The translations under genes were made by a program, and so were the position numbers. DNA of 64,000 nucleotides from Ricinus communis (Eukaryota > Streptophyta > Magnoliopsida > Malpighiales > Euphorbiaceae): assembly GCF_019578655.1 (NCBI RefSeq), contig NC_063261.1:6580446-6644445 (forward strand), written 5' to 3'. Below, piece after piece: positions 11,978 to 23,479 of the stretch. The number at the start of each line of letters is the position of its first letter. Position 1 is the stretch's first letter. Below the pieces are notes generated by a model. That model saw only the letters and a list, made by a program, of their open reading frames with translations, made no database searches and was not told the DNA's origin.

Positions 11978-13908
11978 CTAAGTATGTCCATGAGGAAGGT
12001 TAACACGGCCGTGTTGGATTCAACAACGGCCGTGTTCCCAATATGGCCACCAACACGCAGCGTATTGGCTGCATCAAACATCAAAGAAAAAGAGGTTTTT
12101 AGGGAGCACGGCCAGAGAGTAACACGGGCATCAACACCATAACGTGTTGAGAACACGAACATCAACACGGCCATGTTCATGGCAGCTGGTCAAATTCATT
12201 TAAAAAGAAAGAAAAGAAAAAAAGGGAGGCAGCTAGGGTTAGAATGTCCAAAACTCATCTTTTCTCCTGTCTAAGGGTTTCGAGTTGAAACTAAGAGAAA
12301 AGGAGACTTGGATCAAGCTTTCACTTGGATTCTCTTGAAGATCAAAGATTGGCGAGGATTGTCGATTGGTTTCAATCCGAGTAAGAGGAACGAATCGATC
12401 CAAAATTGGGCACGAGGGAATTAGAGCTATTTACTCTCATCCAAGGGTGTATTTGGGTTCATCTACCTTTACTCATTTTTGTAATTGAATTCTTGTTGGT
12501 TGTGATTATGAACATGATTAGCTAAACTTATTAACCCATGGGGTTCTTTATCTAGGTATTTTTGTACTTCAATTTTGAATTGAATGTATTGATTGTCAAT
12601 ATTGGTTTGCAATGGAAGTATTTATTGATTTGTTCTTCATATCTTGTTGAATGATTTTTGAAATTTGAATGATCTTGAGAAAGACTTTTAGGTTTGGATT
12701 GTCCTTTGCAACCTAGAATTGAATTCGCCTAGAGATAGGGTGTTCGTTCTGGGATTGAGAATTAACAACTCTCAATAGTGTTAAATGGTACATAATGCTA
12801 ATTTGGGTAATTAGAGTTAGGAAGAGATTTCAACCTAATTAATCTAAGTTAAGATGTTAGTGTCCTTGAAAGGCATTAATTGTAGAGATTTTCCCACGAA
12901 ATTAGATTCAATCAATCAATTCCACCCTTAGCTTCCATTCCTTAGAGACAAGAATTCCCAAAGGGTTATTCCTTTACTTGAATTAATCATTCCCTAGTAT
13001 ACGTGGTTAAATGACAATTAGAGTAGCTATTAGTTAATTTAGAAATTATTCATTAACACCATTTTTTTTTGTGAATAGATAATAGAAGATTGAGTAGATT
13101 TAGGTTCACCGTTCTTTTGGGAATACGACCTTGGTACTCGCCGTTAGCTATAGCTCCTTAGGTACACTTTAGGTCATAGTCTTGCTTGACTTAGCACACA
13201 TCAAAGCATATAGTAAGTAAGGCGGTAGTTGATGCATTAAGCGATTAAACACTACCCTTTAAACACTTTGAGTGATTTAGAGTGAATCTGGTGAGGAGTT
13301 GGTTCAGAATAATTTTGTTGAGATAGTATTTTGTGAATTATTGGCATCTTGGTTGTGATACTTGAATTAATTGCTTCGTTTCTTTTGTTTGACTTACGCT
13401 TGTTAAGGATATGTGCAAGAGCTCTCTAGCTTGTCCGTCAGTTTAAGTGTTGTTCCTTAGTGGTTTATTTTCCTTATTTTACTTTTGATTGCTTGAGGAC
13501 AAGCAATGAGCTAAGTGTGGGGTTATTTGATGTGCGTAAAATGCACACATCTAAATGGGATTTTTAAGATTGATTTTATGGACATTTGGATATGAATTGG
13601 TCCCCAACACTCACCTATGCATCTATTTGTGTGCATTAGGTTCAAAGAAGTCAAAGAATGATAAAGGGAAGAATTGGAGCATAATTGGACGTCAAGCTGC
13701 GAAAAAGCTAAATGCGAGCATGGGAAGGCGAACATGGCGTGTTGGTTTCAACGGCCGTGTTCTAACTGCGGGTATTACCATGACCGTTTTGGGTTGCATT
13801 GAACATCAAAGAAGAAGAGGCGTTAGGGAGCACGACCATATAGAGTAACACGGCCAGGAACGCAAAGCGGTGTTCCCGACCGCAACGAAGGGGCTTGGAT
13901 CAGGTTTA
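11978..13908 (+). mobile_element. Element F, non-coding LTR element (copy 1)
   Basis: A partial 5' LTR (11978 to about 12320) is cut by element E. A ~1.2-kb non-coding interior follows, then a polypurine tract AAGTGTGGGGTT (about 13513-13524) and a 3' LTR starting TGATGTGCGTAAAATGCAC at 13528, cut by element A near 13908. Both LTR parts share GCATGAGGAAG and GGCCGTGTT motifs. The string TTGCTTGAGGACAAGCAA before the polypurine tract is a known signature of Tat/Athila-type elements and related non-autonomous (LARD-like) elements. No ORF is conserved. The 97-aa ORF at 13555-13848 is not in copy 2. Confidence 0.7.
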
Positions 13909-14597
13909 CATTAAGAACCTCCAAGGATTAGAACCGAACCCTAATGATTATGAACCCGTGAATTACTATCTTAGAAACCCAAGAACAAATTGAGTTTCAA
14001 AACCCAAGAACCGCTTAAATCAGATTTACAGGTATGGTTGATCAAGATCGGAACCTAAAGAAAACTAAGTTCTTTAAACCCTAACCGCCAACACGCCACA
14101 AGGATGGTCGATTCCTTGATAAGTGGTTTATGCATTCAACAAGAATTCAAGCAAATATGCAAAGAAAACAACTACTATAATTTTATCAAAATTTGAATTC
14201 CCAAAACACAACTTAAGGGGCGTTTTATAGCCACCTAACATAAGAAACCTAGTAAACTATTAACCCTGGCTGCCCACGTAAGAAAAATGGGCAATAACAT
14301 TGTTCGAACTTAAAGAAGAGATTTCAGCCCACATTAGTCTTCATGTATTTGGACTTGCAAAACATTAAATAAAGCCCATTCAGATGTGTCTTTACTTGGG
14401 CCCATCTAACTGTGACCAATTGGGCTTCCTTGACTAGCCCAATCTTGCATATAGCCAATTAAGGCTTCTTGTAGCTTCTTGGACCTTGACCTTGTAATTG
14501 GGCCTTGTAGCATGCTCAATGGATCCTTAGCTTTATCTTTGGTTTCTTGTTGTCCTCTCCATCAAGTCCATCTTTAAGCTTGGCCATGTCCATATCA
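13909..14597 (-). repeat. Family-A LTR (copy 1)
   Basis: This matches the array LTRs (29655-30351 and others). On the plus strand it starts near TTAAGAACCTCCAAGG and ends CATATCA at 14597, i.e. TGATATGG is the LTR start on the minus strand. It contains many small differences from the array copies, mostly at CHG sites. As in the array, the first ~260 bp on the minus strand code for the Pol tail. Confidence 0.85.
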
Positions 14598-14817
14598 TTC
14601 CCTCATGCTGGGATGGTTTTGTCCTCGGGCCAGGTTCATACTTCATCAAAGGACTCAAATCAGCTACATTAAATGTACCACTCACATTATACTCACCTTT
14701 TAAATCAATCTTGTAGGCATTGTCATTGATCCTCCAAGGGACTTGAAATGGACCATCACCCTCGGACTTAGTTTAGACTTTCTTTGATTTGGGAACCTTT
14801 CTTTCGCAATGCACCCC
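14598..14817 (-). pseudogene. Element A integrase C-terminal part, cut by the assembly gap
   Basis: The minus strand codes for the end of the integrase region (PRGDGPFQV, then INDNAYKIDLKGEYN, FNVADLSPF), as at 30352-30590. It stops at the N run. The polypurine tract region next to the LTR is altered compared with the array units (a 14598-14640 stretch differs), which may be low-quality sequence at a contig end. Confidence 0.8.
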
Positions 14818-15317
14818 NNNNNNNNNNNNNNNNNNNNNNNNNNNNNNNNNNNNNNNNNNNNNNNNNNNNNNNNNNNNNNNNNNNNNNNNNNNNNNNNNNN
14901 NNNNNNNNNNNNNNNNNNNNNNNNNNNNNNNNNNNNNNNNNNNNNNNNNNNNNNNNNNNNNNNNNNNNNNNNNNNNNNNNNNNNNNNNNNNNNNNNNNNN
15001 NNNNNNNNNNNNNNNNNNNNNNNNNNNNNNNNNNNNNNNNNNNNNNNNNNNNNNNNNNNNNNNNNNNNNNNNNNNNNNNNNNNNNNNNNNNNNNNNNNNN
15101 NNNNNNNNNNNNNNNNNNNNNNNNNNNNNNNNNNNNNNNNNNNNNNNNNNNNNNNNNNNNNNNNNNNNNNNNNNNNNNNNNNNNNNNNNNNNNNNNNNNN
15201 NNNNNNNNNNNNNNNNNNNNNNNNNNNNNNNNNNNNNNNNNNNNNNNNNNNNNNNNNNNNNNNNNNNNNNNNNNNNNNNNNNNNNNNNNNNNNNNNNNNN
15301 NNNNNNNNNNNNNNNNN
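14818..15317. other. Assembly gap, 500 N
   Basis: Exactly 500 undefined bases, a conventional size for a scaffold gap of unknown length. Sequence left of it is the integrase end of family A; sequence right of it is EPRV RNase H. ORFs predicted across it are meaningless. Confidence 0.99.
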
Positions 15318-15404
15318 GGGCGATGAAGGTGCTCACATTTAGCTCAAGAATTGGCGATTTCAAAGGAGAATCTATCCAAAACAGATCCAACAATTTCGGG
15401 GATC

Positions 15405-16890
15405 ATCGATTACATGTGAGATTTTATTCCAAAGGCCGCGCTCATACAAAGGCCCCTGACCGCACAGTTGAAGAAAAATGCGGCCCATGGACTCGTGCCC
15501 ATACCGTCGTTAGGATATTGAAACAATGGCCCAAAGACTCCAAATTTCACTATTCCTGGCCGATGACGCGACACCGATTCTTCAGATCGATGCAAGTGAC
15601 TATGCTTGGGGTGCTATTCTTCTCCGTAAACGAGAAAATAAGGAGTCACTATGCGTATACGCATTTCGGGACAATTCAAGTATAGTGAACTTCATTATCA
15701 TTCAAATATCAAGGAGATTCTCAAGTAAAATATGCAATTCAAGCGTAATTCTTTGTGGCCTCAAGACATTTCATAATTAGAATGGACAATTCTAATTTCC
15801 CTCGCGATTCTGGAATTCAAGGGACGACAAATCCCCGATAAACAACCGCTTCACCGAAAGAGTGGTTCTCCCAATATGATTTTGAAGTGCAACACATTCA
15901 AGGTGATAAAAATCGATCCCCGACTTTCTATCCCAATTATCCAAATCTTTTATGGACCCTCCTAGTCCTTCTTTCTTTATCTTTATGGCACAATTTAGTC
16001 CCGGTGACTGCACCCAAATCAACCTGAAGGAATGTCTATACAAGAATTTGAACTTTGGGTCTATAGATCTATCCTAGCCTTCTATCGCATCAAATCCAAG
16101 ACTTTTCCGCCTCATTCCCTTGGAAACTTTTCCCCACTATTACGTAAACATTTCCTTCAACTTCCGAATAGCCTGGTATCTTTGGTACCTCACATGTCTC
16201 AGATCATCTTCCTGTAGAACTACCATTGTTACAAACCTTATGGTTCTTACACAGAGAAGAGAATGAGTCACATCCGTACCGGCAATTTTTCCTACTATTT
16301 GACAATCAGCAGGCATGGCAATACAGCTCAAGGTTGGTAAACCAAGGTGTCTTCTCCACATGGCGAGATCATGATAAGGCTTTGACCTACCATACCATCC
16401 TCTTTCTCCATCGGTACAACTCAAATGACACTGTTTCAACAGACATTACAGAATGGAGAACTCTCCGGACATTTTGAAGAGATGCCCTTGTCATTAAACA
16501 TGCTTTACTTCACAAAGGGAATGAGCTAAATCATACAAATTAATGAGGTGATTCCAGTCATCAACATGCAAAGACAATCCTCGAATCAAAGATGGTTGTT
16601 CACTTCAACCTCTTCAATATACCACCTCCGGCCTAGGCAACAATCTGAAACTACGTCTTCAATGTCAATGAATCCAGCCTTTCAGGAACCATGGTCACAA
16701 CTAGAAGAATCTCTTCTCCCAGCCCTCACAACTTTTGGCCCAAATGACACCTTTAAGGCCTTCTAGGCCTTGTCCAACTAGCAGCCCAACCCATCAAGGA
16801 GAAGGCGTCAAGCTATAGAGATAGTGACTCGGATGATTCCGATGATAACTACTCGAGTGTGGATCCACAAACAGACAAAACAAGTGATGT
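15405..16890 (+). pseudogene. EPRV copy 2: RT end, RNase H and C-terminal tail
   Basis: From about 15405 the sequence matches the end of the RT connection in copy 3 (FIPKAA region). The RNase H follows in 15526-15780 (QIDASDYAWGAILL, the first catalytic Asp motif). It continues with frameshifts to the DFLSQLSK region and the tail (16032-16217 FELWVYRSILAFY; then ALLHKGNELN and the Ser/Pro-rich end by 16766). It is broken into at least five frames. Confidence 0.8.
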
Positions 16891-16945
16891 CATAATGCAC
16901 TCCCAACAGCAAGATTCTATATTATTAGTCCCCATCATTTAGAGT

Positions 16946-17072
16946 CGTTTGGCCTTATATGTCATTATTAGGGTCTCCATTATTAAAGTTGATGTTTTGG
17001 CCTTATATGTCATTATTAGGGTCTCCATTATTAAGGTTGATATTATTAAAGTCGTTTGGACTTATATGTCTT
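16946..17072 (+). repeat. 48-bp tandem repeat upstream of EPRV copy 2 promoter
   Basis: Same array as at 1329-1455: two full units and a part, with GGCCTTATATG at 16951 and 16999, which gives the 48-bp period directly. Confidence 0.8.
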
Positions 17073-17085
17073 GGAGTCTTGTAAG

Positions 17086-17549
17086 AAGGAATATATTCCT
17101 TCACATGTGTAATTTAGAGATAAGGTGTAAGAGTCATGTGCATGCATTAAGCATAGTAGTCTTGCCAGGTGGCAAGAGTTTGTGGATTGTAAGTTTATCT
17201 TGACGTTTCCCCTTTTCCTATATAAAGGAGGGTTCGTCTCTCTTGTAAATCAAAGTTGTCGGAAGGAATAAACACTTATCTTTCTCTTATCTTTCATGGC
17301 TTTCTAATTTCTCTCTATTCTTCTTTTCTATTCTAAGGCAATGAATTAGCTGTTGCTACGATCTGTTTCTGTTATAATCCAAAAGGGCTAACTCGACTAA
17401 CTCGGCTATTCGAGTTTCGAAGGAGCAGAAAGACCCCCATGGCGAGGTGCCTCTTTAGTCTTAGCTTAAAGAAACTCTCTTGCCTTGAGTAAGGATATCC
17501 TCCTTGAGTTTACAGCATGAGGATTATAGCATGAACAGCTCTCGGCGTC
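17086..17549 (+). promoter_or_regulatory. EPRV copy 2 promoter, polyadenylation signal and leader
   Basis: Palindrome AAGGAATATATTCCTT at 17086-17101, palindrome CTTGCCA-GG-TGGCAAG at 17161-17176, TATA box TATATAAAG at 17219-17227, AATAAA at 17267-17272, and a leader to 17549. Downstream the promoter points into gypsy RT sequence in antisense. Activity is not shown by sequence alone. Confidence 0.75.
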
Positions 17550-18100
17550 CATCTTCTATAAAAGCTAGCTAAACCATGAAAGCTTCTTACATCATTTACA
17601 CTTGTGTGTGTTGGCCATTCTCTAATTACTTTTACCTTTTCTTGATCAACATGAATACCTTTGTCATTGACAATATATCCAAGAAAAGTAATTTCATTAG
17701 TGCAAAAACAACATTTCTTTAGATTAGCATACAACTTCTCTTCTCTAAGCACATAAAAAACACAAGTCAAATGTTGTACATGCTCATCTAAATTTTTGCT
17801 ATAAACCAAGATATCATCAAAATAGACAATAATAAATTTGCCTATGAATGCTCTTAAAACATGATTCATCAATCTCATGAAAGTGCTTGGTGCATTAGTT
17901 AAACCAAAAGGCATTACTAACCACTCATATAAACCATGTTTAGTTTTAAAAGTTATTTTCCATTCATCACCTTCTCTCATTCTAATTTGATGATAACCAG
18001 ATTTCAAATCAATTTTTGAAAACAAATATGAACCATGCAATTCATCCAACATGTCATCTAGCCTAGGAATGGGATGTCTATACTCCATACTAATAGCCAT
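17550..18100 (-). pseudogene. Ty3/gypsy reverse transcriptase fragment (copy 2)
   Basis: An open frame of 196 codons covers most of an RT palm: [28 protein letters not shown] (catalytic Asp), [15 protein letters not shown], and [10 protein letters not shown] with the two catalytic Asp. The RT-RNase H connection EVRSFHGL-like ([14 protein letters not shown]) follows. The last residues of the ORF are EPRV leader read in antisense, and the first five come from LTR-D sequence. It lacks the RT N-terminus and everything downstream, so it cannot act alone. It differs from the RT of elements A, C and E, so it is a separate family member. Confidence 0.9.
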
Positions 18101-18433
18101 TACTTGGTATTAATTACCCCATTAACTTGTATATGGTGGCTCTTAATAACCACTACCCACATTGATAGCCATTACTTGGTATTAATTACCACATTAACTT
18201 GTATGGTGGCTACATGTAACCTTAATTGTTATTAACATAAAAACAAGTTAAATATTATTCCTTGGGCCTCCATGGATGCTTTATTGGGTTGAAGTTCTTG
18301 GGCTTTCCAAATGTCCCTAATTAAACCCAATATGGCTTGTTGAAGCTTCTTGGATTTGGACCTTGTGATTGGGCCTTCTTGTACTATTAATGGATCTTGG
18401 ATCTCTTTAAGCTTTGAACTTGGATTCACATCA
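18086..18433 (-). repeat. Truncated LTR of family D (copy 2)
   Basis: Starts at TGATGTGAATCC (18433, minus) and encodes the D tail ([23 protein letters not shown]). It matches 22611 downward until the RT breakpoint near 18086. The neighbouring base string on its right is the first ~1-kb repeat unit. Confidence 0.75.
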
Positions 18434-21400
18434 CAAATCAAGAACTAGAGAGGAGTTGACTGGTCAACCGTAGTCCTAGATTCTATGAGCCAGCTTAACG
18501 AAAATAAGGAAAAATTTGTGTGGGCCTACCTAATAACACTCCGACCTAAATTACTTAAATGTCGGCGTCCCGGATATCAACACGATCGTGTTCCTGCTTG
18601 TATTATGCTTGGATTAATTGAAAACAACATGATTTCTCCCTTTCGCGTGTGGATTTACGTCTCATCCTGCTTGATGATTAAGCAAAGCATCAACGCCACC
18701 GGCCAAGCTTGTCAACTGCGTTCTCGTGATTGTTTAGGCTAATCCTTGTGCCATTAGGAGCCCTCATGCCGAGAGGAACAAGGAATGATGGAGATCCAAT
18801 GGTCTAAGTCCTGAATTTGGGAGTGCCTCGATTCTCATTGTTCCCTCCTTCCTCCAAAAGATTCAACCAAGATCATTCGAGAATGATATCAATGCTCGAT
18901 CAATTGATCTCATTTCATTCCAGAATGATATCTATACTTGATCAACTTATTTAAAATTTCCTTGCATTTATCCAAGCAATGGATATGTGCCTATGCTTAT
19001 GCTTACACGCCCTTTCACTCGACAATCGTGCTTATGCTCCCCAAATAGAATCAACCAATCATACTAAACAAAGATTAGAAAGAGAGGCACAAAAGAAAGG
19101 AAAGAATCACAAGTTCTTTGTTCTTCTCTGTACGGATGGGCGTATGGATCAAATCGAATTGATTTAGACACTAGGGTAGACAAAGAACACAAAAGAAAGG
19201 AAGGACGCGAGCGATAAGTCTATGTTAGCGAGGGCAACTCGTGATTAGCTCATAAAGTTCTTGAAAGAACCCATAACTTGATTTCCCACAAGGTAGAAAA
19301 CTGAAATAGTATGCTAATTAGCCTCAAGTATTTGGTTGCATGCATTTTTTATGGTGCGAAATCCCTCATTCCATAAGAAAAACTAACTAGAAGCTAAATA
19401 CGAATTAATAAACAAAGAAAGATGAATAACTAAAGTCAAATCAAGAACCAGAGAAGAGTTGACTGGTCTTGATTTGACTGGTCAACTGTAGTCCTAGATT
19501 CTATGAGCCAGCTTAATGAAACAAGGAGAAATTTGTGTGGGCCAACCTAATAACTCTCCGACCTAGATTACTTCATTGTATTGCGTCCCAGACATCAAGA
19601 CAGTCGCGTTCCTGCTTGTATTACGCTTGGATTAATCAAAATCAACATTATTTCTCCCTTTCGCATGTGGATTTACGTCTCGTTTGGCTTGATGATCAAG
19701 CAAAGCATCAACCCCACCGGCCAAGCTTGTCAACTGCCTTCTCATGATTCTTTATGCTAATCCTTGTGCCATTAGGAGTCCTCGTGCCTAGAGGAACAAG
19801 GATGGATGGAGATCCTAATGGTCCAAGTCCTAAATTTGGGCGTGCCTCGATTCTCGTCGTTCCCTCCTTCCTCCAAAAGATTCAACCGAGATCATTCGAG
19901 AATGATATCAATACTCGATCAACTGATCTCATTTCATTCTAGAATGATATCTATACTCGATCAACTAAAATAATTTCCTTGCATTTGTCCAAGCAATGGA
20001 TCTGTGCCTATGCTTATGCTTACACGCCCTTTCACTCGACACTCATGTTTATGCTCGCCAAATCGAATCAACCTATCATATTCAAGAAAGATTATTAAAA
20101 GAGGCACAAAAGAAAGGAAAGAAATCGCAAGTTCTTTGCTCTTCTCTCTACGGTTGGGCGTATGGATCAAATCGAATTGATTTAGGCACTAAGGTAGACA
20201 AAGAACATAAAAGAAAGGAAGGACGCGACCGATAAATTTGTGTTAGCGAGTGCGACTCGTGATTAGCTCGCAAAGTTCTTGAAAGAACCCATAACTTGAT
20301 TTCCCATAAGATAGAGAACGAAAATAGTATGTTAATTAGCCTCAAGTATTCGGTTGCATGCGGTTTTTATGGTGCGAAATCCCTGATTCCATAAGAAAAA
20401 CTAACTAGAAGCTAAATACGAATTAATAAACAAAGAAAGATGAATAAACTAAAGTCAAATCAAGAATGAGAGAGGAGTTGACTGGTCAACCGTAGTCCTA
20501 GATTCTATGAGCGAGCTTAACGAAAACAAGGAGAAATTTGTGTGGGCCTACCTAATAAGACTCCATACTAAATTACTTCATTGTATGCGTCCTAGACATC
20601 AAGATGGTTGCATTCCTGCTTGTATTAAGCTTGGATTAATCGAAATCAACATGATTTCTCCCTTTCGTGGGTGGATTTACGACTCATCCGACTTGATGAT
20701 CAAGCAAAGCATCAACCCCACCAGCCAAGCTTGTCAACTGCCTTCTCATGATTCTTTATGCTAATCCTTGTGCCATCAGGAGTCTTCGTGCCGAGAGGAA
20801 TAAGGAATGATGGAGATCCTAATGGTCCAAGTCTTGAATTTGGGCGTGCCTCGATTCTCGTCATTCCCTTCTTCCTCCAAAAGACTCGACCGAGATCATT
20901 CGAGAATGATATCAATGCTCGATCAACTAATCTCATTTCATTCGAGAATGATTTCAATACTCGATCACTTAATTTAATTTCCTTGCATTTGTCCAAATAA
21001 TGGATCTGTGCCTATGCTTGCCGCTTACACGCGCTTTCACTCGACATTCGTGCTTATACTCCCTAAATAGAACCAAACAAGCATACTAAATGAGGATTAG
21101 AAAGATAGGCATAAAAAAAGAAAGAAATCGCAAGTTTTTTGTTCTACTCTGTACGGTTGGGTGTAAGGATCAAATCGAATCGATTTAGACACTAGGGTAG
21201 ACAAAGAACACAAAAGAAAGGAAGGATGCGAGCGATAAGTCTATGTTAGCGAGGGCGACTCGTGATTAGCTCGTAAAGTTCTTGAAAGAACCCATAACTT
21301 CATTTCCCATAACGTAGAAAACTAAAATAGTATGCTCATTAGCCTGAAGTATTCGGTTGCATGTGGTTTCTATGATGCGAAATCCGTCATTCCATACGAA

Positions 21401-22150
21401 TTAATAAATAAATTCGAATTAATACGAATTAATAAATAAATACGAATTAATAAATAAATACGAATTAATAAAGAAATCGCAATTAATAAATAAACTAGAA
21501 ACTAAATACGAATTAATAAATAAATAAAGAATAATAAACTAAAGTCAAATCAAGAACCTGAGAGGAGTTGACTGGTAAACTGTAGTCCTAGATTCTATGA
21601 GCCAGCTTAACGAAGACAAGGAGAAATTCGTGTGCGCCTACCTAATAAGACTCTGTCCTTAATCACTTCATTGTATGCATCCCAAATATCAAAGCGGTTG
21701 CGTTCCTGCTTGTATTATTCGAAAATAATATGATTTCTCCCTCATGCTCTTGGATTTACGTCTCGTCCCGCTTGATGATCAAGGAAAGCATCAAAGCCAC
21801 CAGCGAAGCTTGTCAACTACCTTCTAATGATTCTTTACTCTAATCCTTGTGCCATCAGGAGTCCTCGTGCCGATAGGAACGAGGAGTGATGCAGATCCCA
21901 ATGGTGCAAGTCCTGAATTTGGGTGTGCCTCAATTCTCGTCGTTCCCTTCTTCCTCCAAAAAATTCGACTGAGATCATTCGAGAATGATATCAATACTCG
22001 ATGAACTAAGTTAATTTCCTTGCCGCTTACACGCGCTTTCACTCGACACTAGTGCTTATGCTCCCCAAATAGAACCAAACCATCATACTAAACAGAGATT
22101 AGAAAGAGAGGCACAGAAAAAAGGAAAGAAATCGCAAGTTCTTTGTTCTT
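18434..22150. repeat. ~1-kb tandem repeat, about 3.6 units (copy 2)
   Basis: Units start near 18434, 19431, 20451 and 21541, so periods are about 1.00, 1.02 and 1.09 kb. Shared landmarks in each unit: AAATCAAGAAC, TAGATTCTATGAGC, a CAAAGCATCAA block, TCCTTGTGCCAT, repeated GAGAATGATATCAAT, CGAATTGATTTAG, and AAAGTTCTTGAAAGAACCC. Units differ by roughly 5-10% by eye. The final unit merges into LTR-D upstream of its TATA box. No unit has a conserved ORF or RNA-gene feature that I recognise. Confidence 0.85.
21396..21535. repeat. AT-rich minisatellite in the ~1-kb repeat (copy 2)
   Basis: A run of ACGAATTAATAAATAAAT-type units, the same as at 5752-5895. It is absent from the first two units of the array, so it arose inside one unit. 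Confidence 0.8.
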
Positions 22151-22632
22151 CTCCATACGGCTGGACTTGTTTATATAGAGTACAAGTCCATGCACACACT
22201 ACTAAAATAGACTCACACACATAGGATTACTTTTACTCTTAAATGGCCTTAGTAACCACTATCCACACTAATAGCCATTACTTGGTATTGATTACCCCAT
22301 TAACTTGTATATGGTGGCTCTTAATAACCACTACCCACATTGATAGCCATTACTTGGTATTAATTACCACATTAACTTGTATGGTGGCTACATGTAACCC
22401 TAATTGTTATTAACATGAAAACAAGTTAAATATTATTCCTTGGGCCTCCATGGATGCCTTATTGGGTTGAAGTTCTTGGGCTTTCCAAATGTCCCTAATT
22501 AAATCCAATATGGCTTGTTGAAGCTTCTTGGATTTGGACCTTGTGATTGGGCCTTCTTGTACTATTAATGGATCTTGGATCTCTTTAAGTTTTGAACTTG
22601 GATTCACATCAATTCTTGTCTTTATTGCATCA
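22151..22632 (-). repeat. LTR-D region with two nested LTR starts (copy 2)
   Basis: Minus strand: TGATGCAATAAAGACAAGAA at 22632 downward equals the first bases of LTR-E. After 21 bases it switches to TGATGTGAATCC at 22611, the LTR-D start also seen at 18433. The D sequence encodes the Pol tail and runs to a TATATAAAC box. Either D is an LTR variant, or a D element inserted near the start of an E-type LTR. The sequence upstream is integrase zinc finger with no polypurine tract. Confidence 0.6.
22163..22189 (-). promoter_or_regulatory. LTR-D TATA box inside an 8-bp inverted repeat
   Basis: GGACTTGT (22163-22170) and ACAAGTCC (22182-22189) are perfect inverted arms around an 11-nt centre holding TATATAA on the minus strand. 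Copy 1 has the same structure at 6497-6523. It is the only TATA-like box in this LTR that I can support. Transcription would proceed into the ~1-kb repeats. Confidence 0.55.
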
Positions 22633-23477
22633 ATTTGTGGCCAAAAGAAATGATTTTCTAAAACATCTAAAGTCTTTCTCACACCAAAGTGCCCCATCAA
22701 ACCCCCACCATGTGCCTCCCTCACAAGCAACTCTCTTAAAGAAGATTGAGGCACACATAACTTATTTTCTTTAAAAAGAAAACCATCATGTCTATAGAAC
22801 TTGTCAAACCCCCCTCTCTCACATGCCCCATATACATTAGCAAAATCATGGTCTGAATTATATAATTCCTTAATGAACTCAAAACCCAATAATTTTGCAT
22901 CAAGTGTAGAAATTAGAGCATACCTTCTAGATAGAGCATCGGCAACAACATTCTTTTTACCTTGTTTGTACTTGATGATGTATGGAAAGGATTCAATAAA
23001 TTCCACCCATTTAGCATGCCTACGGCTTAGCTTCCCTTGTCCTTTGAGATATTTCAAAGACTCATGGTCGGTGTGTATAATGAATTCCTTATACCAAAGA
23101 TAGTGCTGCCATGTCTCTAAAACTCTTACCAAAGCATAAAACTCTTTGTCATAAGTTGGGTACTTTAGACTTGCTCCACTTAGCTTCTCACTAAAGAACG
23201 CAATTGGTCTTCCTTCTTGCATCAAGACTCCACCAATACCTATTCCACTTGCATCACACTCAACCTCAAAGGTTTTAGCAAAGTCAGGCAAAGCAAATAA
23301 AGGTGCTGAACTAAGTTTTTCTTTTAGCAAGTTAAAAGCATCATCTTGTTCTTTTCCCCACTTGAAACCCACATTCTTTTTAATGCATTCAGTTAAAGGT
23401 GCAGTAATTGTAGAGAAATCCTTAATAAATCTCCTATAAAAGCTAGCAAGACCATGAAAACTCCTAACATCATGCAC
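22410..23477 (-). pseudogene. Element E: RNase H - integrase zinc finger fused in frame to LTR-encoded tail
   Basis: A 355-codon open frame. Residues ~1-50 are the RT-RNase H connection ([13 protein letters not shown]). Then RNase H has [29 protein letters not shown] and VADALSRR, i.e. the expected acidic residues. The integrase N-terminal part follows ([26 protein letters not shown]). The catalytic integrase core is absent: after HFFWPQ the frame enters the LTR (DAIKTR, then [15 protein letters not shown]). A deletion or an LTR insertion made the fusion, and the frame happens to stay open. It is not a working integrase. Confidence 0.88.
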
Positions 23478-23479
23478 AC

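Larger units (their letters stand above)
15318..17549 (+). mobile_element. Endogenous pararetrovirus fragment, copy 2
   Basis: This has the same content as copy 1 but extends further into the RT-RNase H junction on its left side. It ends at 17549 (CTCGGCGTC), the same breakpoint with gypsy RT as in copy 1, so both descend from one rearranged ancestor. It runs parallel to copy 1 and opposite to copy 3. Confidence 0.88.

Noticed and set aside
13555..13848. 97-codon ORF in the F 3' LTR
   Set aside because: Not open in copy 2; arises from small sequence differences in a non-coding LTR.
14773..15685. Long ORFs of 177-298 codons on both strands
   Set aside because: They are made almost wholly of undefined residues across the 500-N gap.
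18434..22150. Centromeric satellite
   Set aside because: Period and tandem order would allow it, but there are fewer than four units and they adjoin LTR-D, so the sequence alone does not support that name.
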